From Druceiella hillmani (Eukaryota > Arthropoda > Insecta > Lepidoptera > Hepialidae): a stretch of 64,000 nt of DNA. Below the pieces are notes generated by a model, which saw nothing but the letters and a program-made list of their open reading frames with translations, had not been told where the DNA came from and ran no database searches. The DNA lies in assembly GCA_039881145.1 (NCBI GenBank), contig JAYKKI010000095.1:6128501-6192500 (forward strand), read 5' to 3'. The position numbers were made by a program, and so were the translations under genes. This document shows positions 1-10,887 of the stretch, one piece after another (position 1 is the first letter of the stretch; the number at the start of each line of letters is the position of its first letter).

Positions 1-238
1 ATCCGTATTAAGATCATTTCTAACATTTTGTATTGTTAATAACTCTAATATAAGGCTCTGCGGATACGAGCTAAATTTGAACACGGTGATGTTAAGTGAC
101 GAATAAAGTACTTAATTTTTATACTGTATTACTCTGCATTATTATTTTTATATCCGTATTAAGATCATTTCTAACATTTTGTATTGTTAATAACTCTAAT
201 ATAAGGCTCTGCGGATACGAATTAAATTTGAACATGGT
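1..238. repeat. 151-bp tandem duplication cut by the window edge
   Basis: The first ~85 bases recur from 152 with only a few changes; shared blocks include 'atccgtattaagatcatttc' and 'aataaggctctgcggatacga'-like text. The spacing is 151 bp. The array probably continues to the left of the window. No coding content. Confidence 0.85.
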
Positions 239-289
239 TTTGCTTAACATAAAATCAAAAACTGAATAAACTATTTCCATTGTTTTTTA

Positions 290-1045
290 TTATTTATTTA
301 TTGAATCTAATATAAAAAACTTGTCAAGCAGGAGTAGAACTTGCTCTACGAGGGTTCCGTATACATTTAGGTACCTATAAACTTTTAAGAGTACGTGGTA
401 TTTCTATTTAAACTATTTACAAATATTAGTTTTTCACAACCTAAACATTTTGCTTACTATATCTTTTACTGACCTAAAAACAAACTGATTTTAATTACAC
501 ATAGAATTATAAATCGTTAATATTTTATTTTTTCCTTTACTTGTTATATAAGACGACCCATTATGCCGACTTTCAAGGTTGTAGCTTGACCGGAAGTGTC
601 CTATATGTATTGTTGTTCAGTTGGTAAGCTATTGTATGAATAAAAAATAAGTTTTAAAGCGCCGTATCTTTTTGTTGTATAAACCAAAAAGTTATAGAAA
701 TATTTACAGCAATGTAAGGCTATAGGCGTCGCTACACTATATTAATTTCAAAATGATATCTCAAGCCGTTTCTGACAAACAAGTTCTTTGAAAGACAAAT
801 GGACGGACGACGGCTACATATATAATTCTACTTAAGTCAAATGATATAAAAAATACGCTTCAAGGTCATAACTTTTTGTTGTATAAACCAAAAAGTTATA
901 GAAATATTTACAGCAATGTCAGGCTATAGGCGTTGCTACACTATATTAATTTCAACTTGATATCTCAAGCCGTTTCTGATGAAAAAGGTATTTGAAATGC
1001 GAATGGACGGACGACGGCTACATAAATAATTCATCTGACTTAAGC
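290..1045 (-). repeat. Family-1 dispersed repeat (GGTTCCGTA family), reverse orientation
   Basis: It opens with 'cttgctctacgagggttccg' and 'acatttaggtacct', the reverse of the family's usual end. It also holds the family blocks 'tatctcaagccgtttctga' and 'atggacggacgacggc'. The block at 668-832 is repeated at 869-1035 (offset about 201 bp), so part of the element has been tandemly duplicated. The opposite terminus (aaccctaaaa) is missing. Other family-1 copies in the window lie near 13.5, 15.4, 20.3, 24.7, 35.5, 46, 52.3, 56.7 and 58.6 kb. I recognise the family as a common lepidopteran interspersed repeat; its transposition class is not evident from this sequence. Confidence 0.75.
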
Positions 1046-4000
1046 AAAGTAGCATACGAAAATGAAACATTTTTTTTATATAAAAGCCTGCAATGATTTA
1101 AGTTTGAAGACAAAATAATGAACTTATTTAATAAAGTAACAAGTTATATATTTATTTAATGCGTTTATATAACACATGTTAATATAAATACGTTTGACGT
1201 AGTTATTGTTTTAAGGATAATTTATTTTAATAAACTTACAAGGCATTGTTGCTTGTAGAAGACTATACAGGACAGGAGAGAAAAGCTAACGTGAAACGTT
1301 TTAAAACTGTAGGCCTGGTTTGATCCTGTGATACTTAAGCTTAAAATCAGAACTTAATATAAGCTGGGTTATAAAGATTCTTTTAAAAATAATGTCCAAA
1401 AGAGTATTATTAAAAGTCGCAACTAAACAGCTGTAGTGTAAGCAAAAGATATAACACATAAATAAATTGATTTTTAATATTATTAACCTTCTTTTTTGTT
1501 AAGTGTCTATTATCTGCTTAAAAGACACTTAAGACACATTATCATTAATTTAACGGTAGCGTTAAGCTACCGTTCAAATTCACTCTTGAAAAGTTACGCG
1601 AGTATTGTTATTATTAAAAAATTATATTTGCCTTTGCTGATATCGGAAGCGCCTTGGTCGAGAGCTCCATCATAAAATATTTTTGAATCTCTATATTAGT
1701 GATCTCACTCATAAAATATTTTTGAATCTCTTCTGTTAATCCCTATTCATCAACGAAGTTTGAGCAAGAAACTGCATTTTAATTTTGGTAAATAGATCAT
1801 AATTACATATTCGAATGGCTAACTTTTTCATTTTGAATTAATCTCGGTAAATTAATTTTCATTAATAAAACTGTGTTGAACTTTCTTTTGTTTAATCTTT
1901 AAATACAAATGAATGAGTCGAAAAATGGTCATTCCATTTTTCATAATGGTAAACAAACTCTGTACTGAAAACAACTCAAATATTCTGTAAAATTCTGTTT
2001 TTGATTGTGTTTATCTTCATATGATATTGAAAGCAATGAAAATGTGCCTTTGTAAAGCCAATGTTATATTATAAATCTAAATTTAATATTTCTAAATCTA
2101 CTTTAAGCCTTTAAATCCTTATCATTATCTTAATTACATAAAAATCAAAACCTCGTTATTTAAATTAAAAAACAAAATATTTCTTGGTGGTGAAAGGAAA
2201 CTGGAGCCCCATATGATACGTATCGTCTTAAATCATTTCCCATATGATATGAATCGTCTAGCAGTCGGCCTTTAAGATGGTGAACTGTTTCGTTGGTCAC
2301 AGAAATTATCTTAGTCAGAAGAACATCCTTACTGGAGATTGTCTTATTTTTTCATTTGCAAATTTTCTTATATTTTTATTTTAGATTCTGTAAAAAACAA
2401 ATTTCTACATATACTGGACATGAATGTCAACTTGATCTGATAGAAAACACCCCGTCAAAAACAAGCAATAATATTTAATTTATAGAGCAAACAACAACTT
2501 AAGTTTACCTGCCTTTAATAGAGCTTTAAAGGTTTTATCCCAGGTTTTTGGTCCCTGTTAATTATGTGAACATTTAACAAAATACAGTAATCTTATAAAA
2601 CCTAATAAATCATTGAAACAATCACATCATCTAGAAACCTTTTCATAAAACATTTTTATGTTAAAAAAATTTAATATGAATTTTATTTAGTAAAGGGATT
2701 ATGAATGATTAATAAATTAAAATTCGTTTTTCATTTTTCGGCTAACATGTTAAATAAAAGCTTTAGTTACAATTCCATAATATCAAAACACTAACCATAA
2801 AAACATTTCACTTTCTATTTACTTCCGACACAGTTTTTTTAAAAACATGTCGTATTTATTGAAGTCAAATAAGTAACATTTTTGAAAACTTTAAATTTTT
2901 TAATCAATATCTACCGGAATCCAGTGACATTAATATTTATCTAAATACCATAGCGATGATTTTCAATTTAAATTTTTTCAGAAGTTCGCGATATTTTAAT
3001 GGCTGTGTAATATATACTAGATAATTATTAACATTATGAAAAATAATATTAATATCTGTACGCAATGGAATACAAATATTATGTAACATTATACCGAAGT
3101 ATTTAAAAAACTTTTGTATCGCGAGTTCCATGCGAACTTAACAGATTTTTCTTAGCCATTTATAGTCCAACGTCATTTAAGCATTTTAATTCCAAAAAGC
3201 TCTTTCTAAAATCCGAATGCGCATTTCGATGCGTTCATGAGACCTTGTAATGAATTAATTAAAAAATGCTTTAATCATAATATATTTGGCCACATGATAG
3301 CTCTTAATGTAACGCACTAACCATCGATTGTTTAGATATTACGTGTTCATGATAAAATTGATGCATAAGATGCACATTGCAGTAAATGACACGTACTTAT
3401 TCCCATCCGAAGTTAACTTTATTTTCGTGGCCACTTATCCGACAGTGGACTCGCACAGTAACAGTCAAAGACGTCATTACGACCACATAATGATGCTTTG
3501 TAATGGACGGCAAACACTTGAAAGCACTTTAAAAATAAAGTATACAATTTTTTCAACTAAACTACACACGCGAAGCGGCGGTTCCAGCGTCATATGGGCA
3601 GTTGGGTAGTTTCCAAATGACATTCTACTGGGGCCAAATACTTAACGAGCTTAGTGTCGGCTTCTGTTTGTTTTCATTTTAAACTTTCATATTTTTCTCA
3701 GCGTGGGCCAAAGCTTTTGTGAACATCTCTTTTAAGTTTAAATTTGGGTGATTGCTTTAAGTTCAGTTTAGTTTGTGACTGATGTTAAGCAGACACGTTC
3801 ATATTTCCGAAATGAGAAGAGTGTTAATGATTGAAAAGATAACGTTTGTTTATATTACAAATTCTTTCATTGATTTAACGAATAACGTATAAAACGTGTT
3901 GCCATAAAATTTGACTAAAGGGCTTAAGATAAATTACTTTATTTAGAGTAATATAAATGACATAAAATTTACCTGGTGTAAAATAAAAATATTGATTAGT

Positions 4001-4059
4001 AACTTTAATTTTTACCCACGATGGAACAGAAGAGGTATATGTGTTTAGGGTAAGAGGTT
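1046..4059. other. AT-rich stretch without recognisable gene
   Basis: No supported gene or transposon. Open frames are short (the longest, 93 codons at 3328-3609, matches nothing I know). Two compact hairpins stand out: 1501-1530, with 8-bp arms aagtgtct/agacactt, and 1552-1574 (listed separately). Confidence 0.6.
1552..1574. repeat. Perfect 9-bp-arm hairpin
   Basis: Arms aacggtagc (1552-1560) and gctaccgtt (1566-1574) flank a 5-base loop. Flanking aattt/aaatt can extend the stem past a one-base bulge. No U-run follows, and no function is inferred. Confidence 0.7.
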
Positions 4060-4790
4060 GTTTGTTTGTGTGTGCAATTTAATGTTTCCATTTATCTCTA
4101 AAACGGATTTTATCTCCAAAATAGAGTGACTGATTTAGACACGGTTTTCTGCAAAATATTTGGGACTAATCGGATATAATCATATAAGTATTAGATAGGT
4201 AGTGTTACGGTGTTAGCTCACCAGGGGACGCTGCAACATTTTGCTGCCAAGGAATGTTCCCATTTATCTCCAAAATGGGTGACCGATTTAGACACTATTT
4301 TCTGCGTAAACGTTTTAATCGAAAAAGTATAAAATAAAAAGTAAAATTAGAAATTTTGACAAAACCCACGACGGATGTTGTCATTGTAATTGAAAAATTA
4401 TTAAATAATATTTTTGAAAACCTTCTGCCTACGAGACAGTAAGGACTTATTAATATAATTACAAACCCAATAAAAGGCTGCCATGCCCCGCCCATGGCTA
4501 AAATTTTGGAGTTTTATCAGTTTGTGACTAATTGATATTCTCTTAGGTGCGCAAATAGAATTTTTCATGTTGCTACAATGTAATTGATATTGGGAACGGA
4601 AATGGCAGTGGCAGCCACGACAGATTTTCTTGGTTTTGTAATTATATTAATAGCTTCTTACCTTATTGTAGTCGGGGGTTTTCAGTATAAAATATTTAAT
4701 CACTTTTTAATTCCAACGACCACATACGACGTGGGTTTTTCCAAATTTTTAATTTTCCTTTTTATAAGTTAAATACAGTTCTTACTAGTC
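4060..4790. repeat. Foldback/MITE-like repeat
   Basis: The block around 4090-4150 ('catttatctctaaaacgg', 'gatttagacacggttttctgc') recurs at 4260-4310, giving a direct repeat about 175 bp apart. The segment at about 4355-4475 returns inverted at about 4630-4745: 'tttgtaattatattaata' on the plus strand at 4636 matches 'tattaatataattacaaa' at 4449. Two small open frames on opposite strands are mirror images of this inverted repeat and share the peptide GFVIILI, so neither is a gene. No terminal duplication was found, so the boundaries are approximate. Confidence 0.6.
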
Positions 4791-4856
4791 GTCACTAATA
4801 GTATAAATGCGAAAGTTTCTTTATCATTTGGCTTACTGACTTAAATCCTGTCGCAT

Positions 4857-4988
4857 TTAAGCAGAGCATACGATCTCGATGAAGTTTCGCAGGCAGCCCC
4901 TGTAATGTGCCAGGACCTCCAGCTCCCCAAACGAGTTTCCCAATTTTTTTACTTCTTGCTTTACGATCCCCCTCCAAGATGTCTTCGC
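4857..4988 (-). pseudogene. Non-LTR retrotransposon ORF2 C-terminal remnant
   Basis: An open stretch of 43 codons on the minus strand runs from an upstream stop (4989-4991) to a stop at 4857-4859. It reads KTSWRGIVKQEVKKLG, then ELEVLAHYRG, then RNFIEIVCSA. This resembles the tail of many LINE reverse-transcriptase proteins: a K-x-W-W/R-x-x-V-x-x-D/E-V/M-K-x-L-G segment, then 'LAQDRxxWR', ending about 10 residues later near 'LCS'. The usual AQDR and W positions have decayed to AHYR and L, and the reverse transcriptase domain is absent. What is seen is the motif order and the stop position; family assignment (RTE/CR1/Jockey-like) is inference from memory of such tails. Confidence 0.5.
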
Positions 4989-4991
4989 CTA

Positions 4992-5819
4992 CCTCTTTTT
5001 TCTTCATCCGAAGGTATCAGAAGAAGGCTTATTACTCTATCTCATTCTAGATCTTTCGAAGGGTATTTCCAATTCATCTCCATATTTTCCTTCTAATCTG
5101 GATGGCTACGTCTTTTTCCCCTATCCGACTTCAGAGTTCTTTATTTGAGTTTAATGTATATAGGACCTTGTTATGAATTTAAATATTTATTTATGGTATG
5201 GTCCAAAATGGTCATAAATCCTTGCTTGCAATCAATATTCTCTAAAATCCTAATTTAAAAATGTTAATGCTAGTGCACACGTTTTAGTAAACCCCGTGTA
5301 GAGACATAGCATCGAAATAAAAGTATCTATACTGTACTCATAAGCCGTAGCAAAAAAATGTCGTAAAATATGGAACCCAAACAAAAGTATCAACATTCAA
5401 GGATATTTTTTCTCAATGTTATATTACGCCTATATTTTACAAGTTACTATCCATATTCTAAATCCATAAACCAATACGAAACAGATCAGCAAAATATTTA
5501 GAGAATGAGAGAATGAACGTAAATGAAGTTCTAAATTTATCGATAAGTTAGTTTATCTTGCTTAGAATAGAACAAAAGAACAATTTTTTTTCTTAAAGTG
5601 CAATTTAAAAGGAGTTGTTGGAGTATTAAATAGAATTTTGAAAGAGATTCGATACGATACCTGTTGTAAAGTCTATATATAATATGAGTAAAAGTATTAA
5701 TAAAGAAGTATTGAATACTAAAGTATCGATATCGGAATAAATGTACTCGAAATGTACCGAAAGGTATCGATTTTTTTTCTAGGTCTCTAATCCGCGATAA
5801 ACTTTTAATTTAAGTTGTT
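4992..5819. other. Stretch without recognisable gene
   Basis: The part up to about 5110 is less AT-rich and could be more of the same LINE remnant upstream of its C-terminus, but I could not read further motifs. From 5110 to 5820 only ordinary AT-rich sequence is seen, with local imperfect 'aaagtatcgat' repeats near 5690-5770. Confidence 0.5.
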
Positions 5820-6085
5820 AAATTATAAATTGTTAAATTGTATTAGTCCAGGAGTTGCGTTTTTTTTTTAAATTTAGCAAACAAAAGTCAGTCTGTATAT
5901 TAGTCGACGAGTTGCTACTTTTTTTTAATTAATAATTCAAAGGTCAATCTATATTGTAGTCCACGAGTTATAACTTTTCTCTAATTTAACGGTTAATTGT
6001 CTCTTATTAGTTCACGAGTGGTAACTTTTTTTTTAAATTTAGCAGACAAAGGTCAGTCTATTTTAGTTCGCGAGTGAAATTCAAT
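5820..6085. repeat. ~56-bp minisatellite, five diverged units
   Basis: Units begin with 'agtccacgagttgtaac'-like text at 5845, 5902, 5958, 6009 and 6065 (spacings 57, 56, 51, 56). Each is followed by a T-run, 'aaatttagca' and 'aaaggtcagtct'. Units are diverged, suggesting an old array. Confidence 0.8.
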
Positions 6086-7040
6086 AATCTACGAACCAAA
6101 TAAAGGTGAACATTTTGTCTTGAGATAATCAGTAGTTTCAATCTCTTTGGTTTACTGTGAGTGAAACCACGTGTAAAGCTATTAACATGTTTCATAATTT
6201 ACTGAAAAGACAGCCATGTAGCAAAATAATAATATTTCATTATATATCTCTAATCGGTGCTAATATAATGGTGATCTAATGGAACAATTATATATCTATA
6301 ATCGGTTTAGTTCAAATTTGTGGTACTTGACTCATTTATATGGAATACATATTTGAAAAGTTTTTAATCGTTTTTATTTATAAATAACATAACAAAATAA
6401 ACATAGATTAAACATTAATATCCTTGATGTGATAACTGTTTATCAAATTATAAGTATATTATTTCTTGCAGATGTTCGAATAAATTAACATTCTTTATGA
6501 GAATTTCAATTAGCTACAATTAAGCTTCTAATGTTATATTAAAGTTTGTCCGACAAACTTGACTCCGTAATAACAAATGAGCAGTTAGAGTTTAGATTAT
6601 TTGATTTATTATGTTCTTAAAAATCAGAAACTTTAACAATAACTCTGAAAAATTCAGTTTATAATTATTATAGTTTTATTAAATTACATTGAATCGTGAA
6701 TATCATTGAAATTACTGTTAAAAGACAAGATATTAATAATTTTAAATATAATAATTCATTTACTTAAAATAAGAAAACAAATGCGAGCCAACGTTCACGC
6801 AAGCTTTTCGGAGCTCAAAGTTCTCTCCTCACGTGAGGAACTTAAAAAATTGGCAATTTTTCAACGTTACTCATCTCCTTAAAATTAACAAACGTGATTA
6901 TATGGCCGACCGACGAAAAGTTCACTTATCTACAATGATGATTACTCTGCCATTGACGTGTTTACTTAACTATCGTTAACACTATCTCAAGCATGTTCGT
7001 TATAAGCGAAGGCTGGAATAAATCTTTTGGCGTACTTAAT
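6086..7040. other. AT-rich stretch without recognisable gene
   Basis: Nothing coding seen. About 6790-6850 is slightly richer in GC and contains 'gttctctcctcacgtgagga', an imperfect palindrome around CACGTG. Confidence 0.5.
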
Positions 7041-7925
7041 AGTTTTGGAGAAATAGTGGGCAATTGCGTCACTAATTTTATGTGTTAAATAGTTTTGGGG
7101 AAATAGTGGGCAATTGTGTCACTAATTTTATGTGTTAAATAGTTTTGGGGAAATAGTGGGCAATTGTGTCACTAATTTTATGTGTTAAATAGTTTTGGAG
7201 AAATAGTGGGCAATTGTGTCACTAATGTTATGTGTTAGTTTTGGGGAAATAGTGGGCAATTGTGTCACTAATGTTATGTGTTAGTTTTGGGGAAATAGTG
7301 GGCAATTGTGACAATAATTTTATGTGTTAAATAGTTTTGGGAAATAGTGGGCAATTGCGTCACTAATTTTATGTGTTAAATAGTTTTGGGGAAATAGTGG
7401 GCAATTGTGACAATAATTTTATGTGTTAAATAGTTTTGGGAAATAGTGGGCAATTGTGTCACTAATTTTATGTGTTAAATAGTTTTGGGGAAATAGTGGG
7501 CAATTGTGTCACTAATTTTATGTGTTAAATAGTTTTGGAGAAATAGTGGGCAATTGTGTCACTAATGTTATGTGTTAGTTTTGGGGAAATAGTGGGCAAT
7601 TGCATCACTAATTTTATGTGTTAAATAGTTTTGGGGAAATAGTGGGCAATTGTGACAATAATTTTATGTGTTAAATAGTTTTGGGAAATAGTGGGCAATT
7701 GCGTCACTAATTTTATGTGTTAAATAGTTTTGGGGAAATAGTGGGCAATTGTGACAATAATTTTATGTGTTAAATAGTTTTGGGAAATAGTGGGCAATTG
7801 CGTCACTAATTTTATGTGTTAAATAGTTTTGGGGAAATAGTGGGCAATTGTGTCAATAATTTTATGTGTTAAATAGTTTTGGGGAAATAGTGGGCAATTG
7901 TGTCACTAATTTTATGTGTTATTGA
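7041..7925. repeat. 50-bp minisatellite, about 18 units, with a dimeric higher-order pattern
   Basis: Each unit reads 'agttttggggaaatagtggg', 'caattgtgtcactaatttta', 'tgtgttaaat'. Unit starts are 7041, 7091, 7141, 7191, 7237, 7283, 7333, 7382, 7432, 7481, 7531, 7577, 7627, 7677, 7726, 7776, 7825 and 7875. Most units are 49-50 bp; three 46-bp units lack 'aaat'. A variant unit with 'gtgacaata' is followed each time by a 49-bp unit with 'gggaaatag' (pairs at 7283, 7382, 7627 and 7726), so some amplification happened as ~99-bp dimers. Units are nearly identical, implying recent expansion. Confidence 0.95.
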
Positions 7926-7945
7926 GTCGATTTTATGTGTTATTG

Positions 7946-8477
7946 ACGAACCGTCATATCTGGTCTCCGATAAAAACTGATTTAACGATCCTTATTTTAA
8001 TATTCCTTGCATAACAATGTTGCAATCGCTTTGACGTTTCATTGTGTTAGTCGTTATTAAATGCGCTGCAGAATATTATTTACATTCAAGGATAGCATAT
8101 TATTTACATTGAGGACAAAAGGTGGTGTTTGCCAAAATTATGCCATCTTTTCCAAACTATGTCGTACCTGTATGTTGTACATTATAAATATGTCACTTTG
8201 ATTATTTTAAACAGCACATTTACAGTATCCTGCCACATATTTCTTTCAGTCTAATGACTTCTGTTTAAATTCTGTTACAATTGTTTAATGTGCTCTAAAT
8301 TAAAATATTTATCAATTTATATTTATTTCAATTGGAACCATGTCTTCTATGGAGGATGCCAAGGCGATTATTCAAGTTATACGATTTTAGAAAGGGAATC
8401 ACATGCAATATTGTTTCATAAATGTAAATTATTTTTAAATTTACATCTGAAAAATTTAATTTCTGCTCACAACTAAC
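7946..8477. other. Stretch without recognisable gene
   Basis: AT-rich sequence. A short direct repeat 'atattatttacatt' occurs at about 8073 and 8097. No coding or mobile-element signature. Confidence 0.5.
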
Positions 8478-8478
8478 T

Positions 8479-8580
8479 AACTACATGATGTAGTATTATT
8501 TCTACTTTAGTTAAATTCTTAACCACGACCTAGGTTTCGTTGTATTGCAACATCTTCAGGTGAACAATTTGTAAAGATTT
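8479..8580 (-). mobile_element. Hammerhead-bearing retroposon, single-arm fragment (copy D)
   Basis: The sequence matches one arm of the foldback elements at 19.0 and 22.4 kb. On the plus strand it reads 'ctacatgatgtagtattatt', then the T-rich spacer, then 'accacgacctaggtttcgtt' and 'caacatcttcaggtg'. Similarity stops just past the hammerhead core (about 8562) and at about 8483. The outer end seen in other copies (ccaaatatattcaat) is missing, so this is a fragment. No target-site duplication was found. Confidence 0.75.
8523..8562 (-). ncRNA. Hammerhead-ribozyme-like motif, copy D
   Basis: Read on the minus strand: CTGAAGA (8559-8553), one extra U, stem II GTTG/CAAC closing a 5-base loop, GAAA, a 3-bp stem III ACC/GGT with a 2-base TA loop, then GTC with predicted cleavage between 8527 and 8526. 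Stem I pairs CAC with GTG plus one wobble. All core residues C3-A9, G12-A14 and C17 are present. The extra base between A9 and stem II is a departure from the consensus. The fold is read by eye, and activity is untested. Confidence 0.55.
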
Positions 8581-9595
8581 CTTATTCAATGACATTCTTT
8601 TACAAAATTAACTCCAAATTCTACAAAATCAAATATATTCAATACCTACAAAATTAACGACAAATATATTCAGTATCTGAAAAATCATATGGTACCTTAA
8701 CGTCATTCATTAAATGTGCGCGAAATAAGAGCTTAAATTTCGATTGAGGCTCACTTATTGTATCACTTGTATTAACTAAAGTTTTTATAGAACATGTATT
8801 GCAAATTAGGGTGAAGTGAAAACAATTTTCGTTCGATTATCATTATGAAATACTTGGAAAAAACAGCCTTCTAAATCCATTTCACACTACAAAAATTTTT
8901 TTAGTCTAACTTTGTATTTAAAAGTACACCAGTGTTAAAAATATACATTACTATCGACATCGTTCGCTTAGATTTTAAATTAGGATTGTGGGATTTGTCT
9001 CTAACCCAATGATTCCTTCACAAAATCGATCTGTAAATAATGTCATATACTTGATGTATACATACAACGACATCTATTGACATAGTGCATTACTAAAATT
9101 GTATTATTAAACAGAAACACCGAGTTTCATCCTACAGGAATAAAGTTGTTTCTAGAATTAAAACTGACAAAGTTAGTTTAAATTATTGGCTATATTTTAT
9201 GAATATTTGTGGTGCCGGTTAGGCGTGATGGAGTGACAAACACCCAAACGTATTTTTCATTTAATTAACATTCCACATATTCGGAGCCGTGGGTGCATCT
9301 ACAAGACCAATAAGCGCCAGACATATATCATTAGAAAACTATTTCATTATACTACAACAATTTTTATGGAGGCTCGTTCTAAATCGCTGTGAGAAAAAAG
9401 TTACGTCCATATTTCATAGGTTATATTATTTTTATACCATATTATTTAAAAATAAAAAAGAAGTAGATTAAACAAAAATGTGGGGTAAGAATTATTATTA
9501 TTCCATTTTACGTATCGTCATTCACAATTAATATCCATTAATAGACTGCAGAAGCCCTGAAAGGTCCATCTCTGCCAACTCCCAAGTACCACACT
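8581..9595. other. AT-rich stretch without recognisable gene
   Basis: No gene or transposon signature. Only short open frames, none with family motifs. 'acaaaatcaaatatattcaa' and 'acaaatatattcagtatct' near 8625-8680 form a weak local duplication. Confidence 0.5.
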
Positions 9596-9752
9596 ACGGA
9601 TACTATGTGGACACAGCTGTCTATTGTGCATCGCCCAATCAAACGACTTCGGCAATATTGATATATTGCATCTGTGCATTCTCGATATCTGTCGACTAAA
9701 ATATAGCTGTAATAAGTGCTTGCTCGTACATGTCTCGACTGCATACGTACTC
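9596..9752 (+). pseudogene. Fatty acyl-CoA reductase-like exon remnant
   Basis: In one plus frame, bases 9657-9746 read IDILHLCILDICRLKY then SCNKCLLVHVSTAY. The end VHVSTAY (9726-9746) is the highly conserved segment of the Rossmann-type NAD-binding domain of insect fatty acyl-CoA reductases. There it follows a stretch like INVxGTxxxLELCRxMKxLKCL. In the adjacent frame, 9623-9655 reads IVHRPIKRLRQ, resembling the preceding 'EPIKxA' part, so a one-base frameshift near 9656 would join them. The family reduces fatty acyl-CoA to alcohol, for example in pheromone and wax synthesis. The GxxGxxG cofactor motif and the rest of the gene are absent and no clean splice sites are seen, so this is at best a broken exon. 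Chance similarity remains possible. Confidence 0.35.
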
Positions 9753-10640
9753 CTAATATTCATACATTTTGCGACATATTATAAAGCTATAAATCGGCTA
9801 GTGCATTACCTTGAAATATTTCTATCATCATTTATATGTTATGCCGCAGTATAACTTTGCAGATTTTAAGTGATGTGATCCTAATGCAAACATTGTGTAA
9901 ACTCTAAGTAAGATGAAGAAATTACAGTACTTGAGGGTCATTTCATTTAATCTATTGAAAACCACCATTTAAATATTTAAATATATTGTCTGTATACTGT
10001 CATTCACGTTTTCATACAGATGATTTCGTACCTAAATCCATTAGTTTATAGAATGGGGATGTAGAAAGTGTTTATCACAACACAAGCTGCTCTTAAATCT
10101 AGAATTAACTTCCATAAATTGTTATTAAAATAATCTTGGCGAAGCAGTTTATAATAACGCTTAACTGCCACATTGATCGCTTCCGCGATCCAGCGACATA
10201 CCTATACTACACTCCCAGTTGGTTACCACTTGGACTTATTGGAATACTCGAGTTAATTGTGTTTTACGCTTTAATTTTTTGGACGGGGTTTGTATCTTAA
10301 ATGAGCTCATATCAAGATCTAGTACGGAATCATGAAAAACTCTGTCAAGGATCACTACATAAATTTCTTCGAAAAACCAGTTAAAGATGCCGTATTCTTT
10401 GTCAACAGTACGGGTACATAATATTTTAGTCTAACATGGTAGTATGGAAAAACCCTAAAATGTCAATGATGTATCAGAACCCTAAAACGTCAAAAATGTT
10501 GACCTTAACTAGCATAGTACAGCCCATTTCACTCCTACCCCCAAGACTCCCCTCTGCTCTCCTATAGTCAATCACAGAAGAAATGCGGCACTTTGGCATT
10601 GCCATAAATTTTTTTGTAAGTATTCTAATGACGTCCCCGT
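9753..10640. other. Stretch with one small coding-like frame
   Basis: Mostly AT-rich. At 10332-10421 (+) a 29-codon frame starts MKNSVKDHYINFFEKPVKDA and ends FFVNSTGT before a stop. Its codon and residue use look more protein-like than neighbouring frames, and 'gatctag' precedes it as a possible acceptor, but I do not recognise the peptide. 10500-10640 is less AT-rich and precedes the SINE. Confidence 0.35.
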
Positions 10641-10836
10641 GGAGTGTTGGGTTGATCACAAAGCATACGGCATTTGACTGCGCGGTGCAACGCGGGGACC
10701 CGGATTCGATTCCCGTCCGCTCGTCGAATGGGGCTGGATTGGTGATCTGGTTGGCTTAAGAAATTGCTCTCGTAGCAATGAGTGCGCCATATGTATTAAT
10801 CAGATACATTAAATTAAATAAACAAACAAACAAACG
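10641..10836 (+). mobile_element. tRNA-derived SINE
   Basis: A GC-richer head contains a good RNA polymerase III B-box-like stretch, 'ggattcgattcccgtcc' (10702-10718), preceded by 'gactgcgcggtgcaacgcgg'. It is followed by a unique body ('ggtgatctggttggct', 'ctctcgtagcaatgagtgcg') and a 3' simple tail ending (aaac)n at about 10815-10836. The A box is not clear, so the head may be mutated or 5'-truncated. No target-site duplication was identified. SINEs move using a partner LINE's reverse transcriptase; the partner is not identifiable here. It directly abuts the 130-bp satellite. Confidence 0.75.
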
Positions 10837-10887
10837 TGTACTGCGGCATGGCCCCCTATTACACAAGTAGGTTTATAGGACAAAGGT

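Noticed and set aside
4295..4772. Two membrane-like small frames sharing GFVIILI on opposite strands
   Set aside because: They are the two arms of an inverted repeat; the hydrophobic look comes from AT-rich text read in mirror.
7041..7925. CRISPR-like appearance of the 50-bp array
   Set aside because: There are no unique spacers; units are contiguous copies, and the DNA is clearly eukaryotic.
10700..10720. tRNA gene suggested by the B-box-like word
   Set aside because: No cloverleaf, acceptor stem or clear A box can be drawn, and an (AAAC)n tail follows; it fits a tRNA-derived SINE.
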